A stretch of 7,644 bases of DNA from WS-11 sp964405235. GTDB lineage: Bacteria > Eisenbacteria > RBG-16-71-46. Both the position numbers and the translations under genes were made by a program. The notes beneath the pieces were generated by a model. It saw nothing but the letters and a program-made list of their open reading frames with translations. It had not been told where the DNA came from and made no database searches. Position 1 is the stretch's first letter, and the number at the start of each line of letters is the position of its first letter. The stretch lies in assembly GCA_964405235.1 (NCBI GenBank), contig CAYONG010000206.1:1-7644 (forward strand), read 5' to 3'. Shown here piece after piece: positions 1-5,786 of this stretch.

Positions 1-1298
1 GCCGGCGCCTCCCACGGGCGGTGGACCCACCGCCCGGGCAGCTTCGACAACTCCGGCACCCATCGACCCACATAGGCCCCGTGCGGATCGAAACGCTCAC
101 CCTGAAGCGCCGGATTGAAGATCCGGAAGTACGGCTGGGCATCGGTGCCGGTCGAAGCGGCCCATTGCCATCCGCCGTTGTTGCTCGACAGGTCGCCATC
201 CACGAGCTGCCGCATGAAGTGCCGTTCGCCCAGCCGCCAGTCGAGGAGCAGGTCCTTGGTGAGGAAGGACGCGACCACCATCCGCACGCGATTGTGCATG
301 AACCCGGTGGCCGCGAGTTCCCGCATCCCGGCGTCGACCAGCGGATATCCCGTCCGTCCTGCCTGCCACGCCGAGAGATGCTCGGGATTCCCCCGCCACC
401 GGACGGCGTCGTACTTGCGGCGGAACGCCCCGCCCTCGACGTGGGGATGGTGGTAGAGCACCTGCGCGTAGAAGTCGCGCCAGCGCAGCTCGGAGACGAA
501 CTTCTCCGCGGCCGGGCGGAGGCGCCCGTCTTCCCGGGCGGCCGCGAGCACGGCGGACGTCACGGTCCGCGGCGAGAGGGTACCGAACTTGAGATCGGCG
601 GAGAGCCGCGCGGTGGCGGGGTCCGCCGGATGGTCCCGCCCGTCCTCGTATCGTGCCAGGCCCCGCGACAGGAACTTGCGCAGCCGCTGTTTCGCAGCCT
701 TCGTGCCTCCCGGCCATGGTGTCTGACCGGTTGAGAAGCCAAGCTCGCCGAGGCTCGCGATGGTCCTGCCAGGCAGATCGTGCGCCGCGAGCCGCCTCAC
801 GCTCGGGAGAGGTTCCGAAAGCGGCAGTGCCTCGCACGCGCGGCGGAACGCGGTGTAGACGACGAACGGCTTGGCTTCCTTCGTGGCCACGGCGCCCGGG
901 GGCACCAGCAGACGGTCGTGGAAGCGCCGAACCGCGATCCCTTCCCGGCGTAACGTGGACTCCACGGCGTCGTCCCGCCGCACCAGTTGCGGTTCGTACT
1001 CGTCATTCCAGTACACGGCGTCGGCCCCGACCGCCCTGGCCGCCCTGACGACCGTATCGGTCGCGCGGCCGTGGCCCAGAGCCAGGTGGGAACCACAGGC
1101 TTCGACGGCGGCCGCGAGATCCGTGAGCGAGTCGAGCGCGAAGCGCACGCGCGTGGCCGCCATGTCCGGCCGCGAGAGGATCTCGGGCTCGCTCGCGTAG
1201 AACGGGACGACGTCCCCGCGCGCGTCGCGCGCCGCCTCCGCCAGGCCGGTGTTGTCGTCGAGCCGGAGGTCCTTGCGGAACCAGAACAGGACGCGCAT
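1..1298 (-). CDS. phrB: Class I DNA photolyase (CPD photolyase), C-terminus cut by window edge
   Basis: Light-driven repair of cyclobutane pyrimidine dimers by a cytoplasmic FAD flavoenzyme. The frame is open without a stop from the ATG at 1298 to the left edge, giving 432 residues. Compared with the roughly 470-residue E. coli enzyme, about 30-40 C-terminal residues are missing outside the window. The N-terminus (VLFWFRKDLRLDDN) is the classic start of the antenna domain, which fixes the start codon. By alignment from memory to E. coli PhrB, the electron-transfer Trp triad is complete (W301, W354, W377), and the dimer-contacting residues E270, W273 and W379 are present. The FAD signature NGGWQWAASTGTD spans residues 374-386. 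YWNDEYE at 96-102 keeps a Glu (E102) placed like the folate-antenna contact, so a methenyl-folate antenna is plausible but inferred. It is the last visible gene of the operon, 30 nt after the lipocalin stop, and has no clear Shine-Dalgarno. Cryptochrome function is less likely given the intact repair residues. Confidence 0.96.
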   Translation of the reverse strand, partial: MRVLFWFRKDLRLDDNTGLAEAARDARGDVVPFYASEPEILSRPDMAATRVRFALDSLTDLAAAVEACGSHLALGHGRATDTVVRAARAVGADAVYWNDEYEPQLVRRDDAVESTLRREGIAVRRFHDRLLVPPGAVATKEAKPFVVYTAFRRACEALPLSEPLPSVRRLAAHDLPGRTIASLGELGFSTGQTPWPGGTKAAKQRLRKFLSRGLARYEDGRDHPADPATARLSADLKFGTLSPRTVTSAVLAAAREDGRLRPAAEKFVSELRWRDFYAQVLYHHPHVEGGAFRRKYDAVRWRGNPEHLSAWQAGRTGYPLVDAGMRELAATGFMHNRVRMVVASFLTKDLLLDWRLGERHFMRQLVDGDLSSNNGGWQWAASTGTDAQPYFRIFNPALQGERFDPHGAYVGRWVPELSKLPGRWVHRPWEAP

Positions 1299-1300
1299 GT

Positions 1301-1330
1301 GATCGAATCGCTCGGGCCGAGATCCCGATC
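1301..1330 (-). promoter_or_regulatory. Imperfect inverted repeat spanning the lipocalin-photolyase spacer
   Basis: The only non-coding spacer in the window (1299-1328) is almost filled by a two-part dyad. The outer arms are GATCG (1301-1305) and CGATC (1326-1330). The inner arms are CTCGG (1311-1315) and CCGAG (1317-1321) around a single base. The lipocalin stop codon lies in the outer arm. No T-run follows on the - strand, so this is not a standard intrinsic terminator. It could be a weak RNA hairpin that affects photolyase translation or mRNA decay, or chance in GC-rich DNA. Confidence 0.35.
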
Positions 1331-1889
1331 AGGGAGCGGCCGGCTCTTGCGGCTGGAGCGTGACCCGCAGTTTGGCGAGGTCGTAACCCTGCGCGGTCAG
1401 GCGCTCGAGGATCCCCGAATACACGAGCGGGTCCATGGTGCGCGTGCGGCTGAGGATCCACAGGTACTTGCGGTTCGGGTGGCCGACGACCGCATATCGG
1501 TAGTCGGGGTCGAGATCGATGATCCAGTAGTCGCCCCAGAACGGCCAGAAGAAGGTCACCTTTAGCTTGGCATTGGTCTCCCGGTCGACCACGCGGGCTC
1601 GCCCCCGGGCGACGGTCTCGCGCCCGTCGAGCGAGTCGCGGTGGCATCGGTTGACCACCTGGATCTTCCCGTCCTCACGCAGCGTGTAGACGGCGGTGGT
1701 GGCCGTGCATCCCTTCTGGAACCGCTGCGGATAGCTCGCGATCTCGTACCAGGTCCCGGCGTAGCGCGTCAGGTCGACCTGGGCGACGGTCCTAAGCGGC
1801 GCGGGCTCGCTGGCGCTGGAATCAGGCGCGGTCTGTGCCGCTCCCGCCATCAGGCACAGGAGTCCCGCCGGCAGGATGAAGTGCTTCAT
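1329..1889 (-). CDS. blc: Secreted bacterial lipocalin (Blc-like)
   Basis: A 186-residue lipocalin predicted to bind fatty acids or lysophospholipids in the envelope. Residues 1-21 form a signal peptide: a Lys at position 2, a hydrophobic core and an Ala-rich end. Family motifs follow: RYAGTWYEIASYPQRF at 42-57 with the invariant G-x-W, an NRCH strand at 80-83, FFWPFWGDYWIIDLD in the middle of the barrel, and KYLWILSRT near the C-terminus, as in E. coli Blc. E. coli Blc is an outer-membrane lipoprotein, but here the only signal-peptide Cys (C12) is preceded by G-L-L, not a proper lipobox, so the protein is probably soluble in the periplasm. C61 and C82 could form a disulfide. The ATG overlaps the TGA of the upstream SDR gene (ATGA), and a GGAGG lies 7 nt upstream, so the start is firm and translation is probably coupled. 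Its place in a lipid-modifying operon suggests handling of modified or damaged lipids, which is an inference. Confidence 0.93.
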   Translation of the reverse strand: MKHFILPAGLLCLMAGAAQTAPDSSASEPAPLRTVAQVDLTRYAGTWYEIASYPQRFQKGCTATTAVYTLREDGKIQVVNRCHRDSLDGRETVARGRARVVDRETNAKLKVTFFWPFWGDYWIIDLDPDYRYAVVGHPNRKYLWILSRTRTMDPLVYSGILERLTAQGYDLAKLRVTLQPQEPAAP

Positions 1890-3421
1890 GAATGACCCTC
1901 CGTTTGGTTCGTGCGTGGTTGGGGCTTGGGGGCGCGAGGCGCGACGGAAGGGCGAACGGCCGCCGCCGCGATCCCGCGCAGCATCCCGGCGAAGATGAGC
2001 CTGTGGACAGGATAGAGCGCATACCAGTAGAGAAGTCCCGCCAGCCCGAGCGGGTCGAAGATCGCCGTCTGCCGGATGCGCGCTCCCGCGGCGGTCGGCT
2101 CCACCTCGAACTGGAGCCAGGCCCGCCCCGGCAAGCGCATCTCGGCGGCCAGGCGGAGGACGCCTGGCGACTCGAACGCCTCCACGCGCCAGAAGTCGAG
2201 CGCGTCGCCCGCGCGCAGCGCTTCCGGGTCTCGGCGCCCGCGGCGCAGGCCTGGTCCGCCGATCAGCAGGTCGAGCCAGCCCCGCATCCGCCAGAGGCCG
2301 TTGCCAAAGTACCATCCCGTGTCACCACCGATCCGGCGGATCGGCGCAAAGGCCGGTTCGGGCCCGCAGGCGACCTCGACCGAGCGCGAATCGACGATGC
2401 GCGTCCCGGAGGGTCCGTGGGTGGCGGCTGGGCGATCGCCGAGTGCGTCGCACCAACGCGTCTCGGCGAAGGCGCGGTCCTCGTTGCGCAGCGCGCGGGC
2501 GATCGCTTCAGCGAATCCGATCGGGCGCACGCTGAACTGACGCCGGGCCCGGTCGTCCGCGACCACGGTCTCGTTGCGGACGCCATCGATCAGCACCCGG
2601 CCCACCGCGGCGTGGAGCGGGGTGATGAGCCGAAGCCACCGGCTCGAGAGGCGAGGCGTGAGGACCGGAACCGGGATCAGCCAGCGGCGAAGGCCACGCT
2701 GGCGGGCGTACTCCCGCATGATCTCGCGATACGACACCACGTCGGCGCCGCCGATCTCGAAGACGCCCGCGACCTCGGCCGGGACGTCAAAGGCGGCCAC
2801 CAGGTAGGCGATCACGTCCTCGATGGCGATCGGCTGCGCGCGCGTGTTCACCCAGCGCGGGGTGACCATCACCGGGAGGCGCTCGACCAGCGCACGCACC
2901 ATCTCGAACGAAAGACTGCCCGAGCCGATGACGATCGAGGCCCGCAGTTCGATCGTCGGTACGCCGGACCCGGCCAGCACCCGTCCAACCTCCTGGCGGC
3001 TGGCGAGGTGCTCGGAGAGACCCGGCCCGCTTCCGAGGCCGCCGAGATAGATGATGCGGCGGACACCCGCGGCCTTCGCCGCAGCCCCGAAGCCCGCGGC
3101 GGCCTCGCGGTCGCGGCGCGCGAACTCCCCGTGCGCGTCCATCGAGTGCACCAGGTAGAACGCGGTGTGCACACCCGCCAGCGCCGCGCCCAGCGTGGCC
3201 GGGTCGGAGACGTCACCGCCCACGACCGACGTGGAAGCGCGGACCCGTGGGGCCAGCACCTCGGGTCGCCTCGCGAGGCATCGGACCCGCTCTCCACGAT
3301 CCTCCAGTGCCGTCAGGAGCCGGCCACCGACATACCCCGTGGCGCCGGTCAGGAGCACGATGCCCTGCGATCGGGGAGCGGCATATGAGCCGGCGGCGCC
3401 GGACGCGGGCCCGCCGGTCAA
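1886..3421 (-). CDS. NAD(P)-binding atypical SDR fused to C-terminal DUF2867
   Basis: A two-domain protein of 511 residues from the TTG at 3421. The N-terminal domain is a Rossmann fold of the NmrA/atypical-SDR kind. TGATGYVGG at 25-33 is the dinucleotide-binding loop, GDVSDP at 69-74 follows, then FYLVHSM at 88-94 and SEHLASRQEVG at 136-146, where the usual YxxxK catalytic pair is not seen. From about 345 to 487 the sequence matches DUF2867 (GDTGWYFGNGLWRMRGWLDLL, DFWRVEAFE, GRAWLQFEVE, FDPLGLAGLLYWYALYPVH), a domain I believe to be Bet v 1/START-like. The substrate is unknown. The start is uncertain: TTG at 3421 overlaps the upstream TGA (TTGA) and gives a complete first beta strand, whereas a GTG at 3358 with a short AGGG would give 490 residues. 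Neither has a strong ribosome site. Its stop overlaps the lipocalin ATG. A role in acyl-chain or hydrophobic-intermediate redox chemistry is inferred from context only. Confidence 0.9.
   Translation of the reverse strand: MTGGPASGAAGSYAAPRSQGIVLLTGATGYVGGRLLTALEDRGERVRCLARRPEVLAPRVRASTSVVGGDVSDPATLGAALAGVHTAFYLVHSMDAHGEFARRDREAAAGFGAAAKAAGVRRIIYLGGLGSGPGLSEHLASRQEVGRVLAGSGVPTIELRASIVIGSGSLSFEMVRALVERLPVMVTPRWVNTRAQPIAIEDVIAYLVAAFDVPAEVAGVFEIGGADVVSYREIMREYARQRGLRRWLIPVPVLTPRLSSRWLRLITPLHAAVGRVLIDGVRNETVVADDRARRQFSVRPIGFAEAIARALRNEDRAFAETRWCDALGDRPAATHGPSGTRIVDSRSVEVACGPEPAFAPIRRIGGDTGWYFGNGLWRMRGWLDLLIGGPGLRRGRRDPEALRAGDALDFWRVEAFESPGVLRLAAEMRLPGRAWLQFEVEPTAAGARIRQTAIFDPLGLAGLLYWYALYPVHRLIFAGMLRGIAAAAVRPSVAPRAPKPQPRTNQTEGHS
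1897..1901 (-). promoter_or_regulatory. Shine-Dalgarno of the lipocalin gene
   Basis: GGAGG on the - strand, 7 nt before the ATG at 1889. It lies inside the last codons of the SDR gene. It fixes the lipocalin start after the signal-peptide Met and rules out the longer in-frame extension toward 2315. Confidence 0.75.
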
Positions 3422-3933
3422 CCCAGCACCCGCGCGATGACCTCGCGGCGATAAGCGAAGATCCTTTCGATCATGGGGCGCACGAACAGCGCGTGAATCG
3501 GCGCCGTGAGGTAGGGGAGAGGGAGCGCGTAGTCCACGCGATCCCGGATCAACGTGCCGTCCCGGTGCGGGGCGAAGCTGTGGCGATGAACCCAGAGCGC
3601 ATAGGGGCCGCGAAGCTGCGTGTCGGTGAAGGACCGGCCAGGGTTCCACTCGTCGATCCGTGTCCGCCAATGGATCGGCATTCCCATCAGTCGGAGACGG
3701 TACTCGATCAGCGCACCCTCGCGCATCACGATCGGAAGCGGCGTCAGGATCGTGAAGCCCAGCGAGGGCGGCGTGATGGCGTCGAGGTTGGCGGCGTTCG
3801 AGAAGAAGGCGAACGCCTCCTCGATCTCGGCGGCCACCACCTGCTCGGTCTGGAGCACGTGCGCGCCGGCAACGCCCCATCTGCGGGCTGGCGCGGGAGC
3901 CTCCACGGATGGGCCGTCGAGTCGCGAGGTCAT
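3418..3933 (-). CDS. SRPBCC-family (START/Bet v 1-like) protein
   Basis: A 171-residue protein of the SRPBCC superfamily, which forms a hydrophobic ligand-binding cavity. Recognisable parts are VVAAEIEEAFAFFSNAANL at 32-50 (first strand plus helix), ITPPSLGFTIL at 53-63, IEYRLRLMGMPIHWRTRIDEW at 76-96, FTDTQLRGPYALWVHRHSF at 102-120 and a terminal long helix (FVRPMIERIFAYRREVI). The first 24 residues are extra compared with the usual start of this family. They are kept because the ATG at 3933 has a GAGGG 7 nt upstream and sits 3 nt after the preceding stop. No membrane segment or signal peptide is visible, so it is probably cytoplasmic. The ligand is unknown. Beside a DUF2867-containing SDR and two lipid methyltransferases, a role as binder or cyclase-like handler of a modified acyl chain is possible. 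Family assignment is firm, function is not. Confidence 0.9.
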   Translation of the reverse strand: MTSRLDGPSVEAPAPARRWGVAGAHVLQTEQVVAAEIEEAFAFFSNAANLDAITPPSLGFTILTPLPIVMREGALIEYRLRLMGMPIHWRTRIDEWNPGRSFTDTQLRGPYALWVHRHSFAPHRDGTLIRDRVDYALPLPYLTAPIHALFVRPMIERIFAYRREVIARVLG

Positions 3934-3936
3934 GTT

Positions 3937-5007
3937 CTAGCCCTCACTCCGTGGCGAAGTGTCGCAGCGCTTCAGCAGGTAGTGCCCCACCAGCCACTCG
4001 TTGCCGTCCCGGAGCCCGAACATCCCGGCGCAGGCCAGGAAGAAGATCCGCCACCGCCCATACCAGCGCCAAGCCTCTGACGAGCCGTAGGTGCCGGCGA
4101 GGATGCGAAGCACCTCGCCACGACGGCGAGCCAGGTTCGCCACCCACGCATCGGCGGTCCGGCGATAGTGGTCTCCGTTCCAGGTCCATTCGGCTTCGAC
4201 CTCGAACGGGATGTCGAGCCCGCGCAGGTAGTCCTGCGACGGCATCATGCCGCCCGTGAAGAAGTGGCGGCCGAGCCAGTCCTCGGGACCGTCGGTGCCG
4301 TACGGGTAGGTCGCACGGCGGTGGCAGAAGACATGCAGGAACACGCGGCCGTCCGGCGCCAGGCACTCCTCGATCCGTTCCAGCAGCGCCTCCCAGTTCC
4401 GCATGTGCTCGAACATCTCGACGGAGATGACCCGGTCGAACACGTCGAACGGCTGGAAGGCGTTCATGTCGAGCGTGCGCACCTCGAGGTTGCCCAGGCC
4501 CCGCCGGCCGGCCTCGGCAACGATATACGCGCGTTGCGACGCGGAGTTCGAGATCGCCACGATCCGCGCCTTCGGATACTCCGAGGCCATCCAGAGCGAT
4601 AGCGAGCCCCAGCCGCAGCCGAGTTCCAGGATGCGCATGCCGTCCTGCAGGGCCGCCCGCTCGCACGTGATCCGCAGCGAAGCCGCTTCGGCCTCGGTGA
4701 GGTCATGCACGCCCGGTGCCCAGAAGCAGGCGCTGTACTTGCGATGGTCCCCGAGCACCATGGCGAAGAACTCCGCGGGAACCTCGTAGTGCTGCGCGTT
4801 GGCGAGCTCCGGGACCGGCGCGATCGGTCCCCGGCGCGCCTGGTCTCGGAATGCGAGTTGCGTCTGCGCGACCTCGGCGTCGGAGAGCGAGGCGAGGCGC
4901 GAGGCGTGGCGCTCGCATTGGCGCCGGATCGAGAGCCGCAGGAGGAAGTCGGGAACCAGCCCGCGCTCCGCGAGTTCGAGGCCGAGGGACAGGCCGCGGG
5001 CGCTCAC
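3937..5007 (-). CDS. SAM-dependent methyltransferase, CFAS superfamily (coclaurine N-methyltransferase-like branch)
   Basis: A 356-residue class I methyltransferase. Residues 73-77 (HYEVP) and 91-96 (YSACFW, with C94) match the cyclopropane-synthase substrate region. ILELGCGWGS at 126-135 is SAM motif I. VEMFEHMRNW at 196-205 carries the conserved E200. FLHVFCHR at 223-230 keeps the His (H225) that in E. coli Cfa helps bind bicarbonate, and Y281 is in place for the other ligand. The HMRNW, HVFCHR and FFTGGMMPS (249-257) blocks are typical of the CNMT-like branch, which in plants methylates alkaloid nitrogen. In bacteria it often sits beside DUF1295 genes, and the acceptor is not established, so an unsaturated fatty acyl chain is inferred. 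The GTG start overlaps the TGA of the DUF1295 gene (GTGA), with CGGAG 8-9 nt upstream, and gives a normal family length. The frame is open further upstream, but that part overlaps DUF1295 coding and lacks family similarity. Confidence 0.92.
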   Translation of the reverse strand: MSARGLSLGLELAERGLVPDFLLRLSIRRQCERHASRLASLSDAEVAQTQLAFRDQARRGPIAPVPELANAQHYEVPAEFFAMVLGDHRKYSACFWAPGVHDLTEAEAASLRITCERAALQDGMRILELGCGWGSLSLWMASEYPKARIVAISNSASQRAYIVAEAGRRGLGNLEVRTLDMNAFQPFDVFDRVISVEMFEHMRNWEALLERIEECLAPDGRVFLHVFCHRRATYPYGTDGPEDWLGRHFFTGGMMPSQDYLRGLDIPFEVEAEWTWNGDHYRRTADAWVANLARRRGEVLRILAGTYGSSEAWRWYGRWRIFFLACAGMFGLRDGNEWLVGHYLLKRCDTSPRSEG

Positions 5008-5786
5008 GGTGAGATGCTCCGGGGCGGCCAGGGCATGAACGCCGAGGTCGCGCGCTGATACCGGCGATAGGCCTCGCCCCGGCTCTCGAGCATGCGCTGC
5101 TCCAGGAGCGGGATGCCCGTGACCTTGAGTAGGAACCACAGCATCACGGCGGGGCCGAGCAGCGCGAGCCACCGGCCGTCCCCGCCGGCGGCGAGGCACA
5201 CGTACGCGAACCAGTGAATCCACTCGAAGAAGTAATTGGGATGCCTCGAGTATCGCCACAGGCCCTGGTCGCAGACCCGCCCCGCCGAGTCGCCGCGCGC
5301 GCGGAAGCGCCGCAGCTGGCGATCGGCCACGGCCTCACCGGCCACCCCGACGACCCAGATCGCGATCCCGAGCGCGTCCGGCCAACCGAGCGGCGAGTGG
5401 TTCCACGCGGCCCAGGCCATCGGCAGCGCAAACAGCACCGCCCACAGCGCCTGGAGCTGGTAGAACCCGAACATGTACGCCTGGAAGCGCGATCCCCACT
5501 GCTCGCGCATCCTGCGGTAGCGGACATCTTCGTGCCGGTCCCCGGCGACGCGCTGCCAGAGATGCCCGCCGAGGCGGAATCCCCAGAGACCGGACAGCCC
5601 GGCGACGATCCACCCGCGGGCGCCTTCGCCCAGTGCGAGCGCGAACCACACGCCGACCAGGGCGGTGGCGAACGACCAGGCCACGTCGACGATGGCCGCG
5701 TTGCCGCTGCGACGCTGCCAGAGCCAGAGCAGCGCCATGAGGACGGCGCACACCGCCCAGGCGTGAAAGGCGAGTCGGAGTGTCAC
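5004..5786 (-). CDS. DUF1295 integral membrane protein, steroid 5-alpha-reductase-like
   Basis: A 260-residue polytopic membrane protein. Hydrophobic spans are visible near 7-24, 35-52, 58-76, 107-128, 138-155, 190-200 and 206-222. Family marks are VDVAWS at 33-38, GEAVADRQLRRFR at 150-162, GLWRYSRHPNYFFEW at 175-189 (the NADPH-binding-type block shared with 5-alpha-reductases and ICMT-like enzymes), TGIPLLEQRML at 223-233, then Y240-RRY and the closing F-MPWPP. Known members of the wider family reduce C=C bonds or methylate prenyl-cysteine at the membrane. The reaction of DUF1295 itself is not established to my knowledge. The GTG at 5786 shares bases with the stop of methyltransferase 1 (GTGA) and starts the first membrane span directly. 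No clear Shine-Dalgarno is present; a GGGCGCGCCC palindrome sits right before the start, so translation probably depends on coupling. Being between two acyl methyltransferases suggests reduction of a methylated or methylene acyl intermediate, which is an inference. Confidence 0.93.
   Translation of the reverse strand: MTLRLAFHAWAVCAVLMALLWLWQRRSGNAAIVDVAWSFATALVGVWFALALGEGARGWIVAGLSGLWGFRLGGHLWQRVAGDRHEDVRYRRMREQWGSRFQAYMFGFYQLQALWAVLFALPMAWAAWNHSPLGWPDALGIAIWVVGVAGEAVADRQLRRFRARGDSAGRVCDQGLWRYSRHPNYFFEWIHWFAYVCLAAGGDGRWLALLGPAVMLWFLLKVTGIPLLEQRMLESRGEAYRRYQRATSAFMPWPPRSISP
5017..5021 (-). promoter_or_regulatory. Shine-Dalgarno deciding the GTG start of the second methyltransferase
   Basis: CGGAG on the - strand, with 9 nt between its GGAG and the GTG at 5007, inside the last codons of the DUF1295 gene. 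It supports the overlapping GTG start rather than upstream in-frame alternatives. Confidence 0.6.

Noticed and set aside
1301..1330. Dyad after the lipocalin as an intrinsic terminator
   Set aside because: There is no T-run downstream on the - strand, and the inner stem is only five base pairs. Read-through into the photolyase is more likely.
97..1647. Apparent broken - strand frames over the photolyase, suggesting a pseudogene
   Set aside because: Codon-by-codon reading of the frame from the ATG at 1298 shows one continuous photolyase with no stop or frameshift to the window edge. The other frames are shadows.
1892..3388. Long open frame on the + strand (about 498 codons)
   Set aside because: It is antisense to the SDR-DUF2867 gene, has low-complexity Arg/Gly/Ala/Asp-rich sequence and matches no family. 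Such frames are expected opposite high-GC3 genes.
3422..3880. Upstream open extension of the SDR frame, suggesting an SRPBCC-SDR fusion
   Set aside because: The extension is out of frame with the SRPBCC coding sequence and has no family similarity; the SRPBCC gene has its own stop at 3418-3420. They are adjacent genes, not a fusion.
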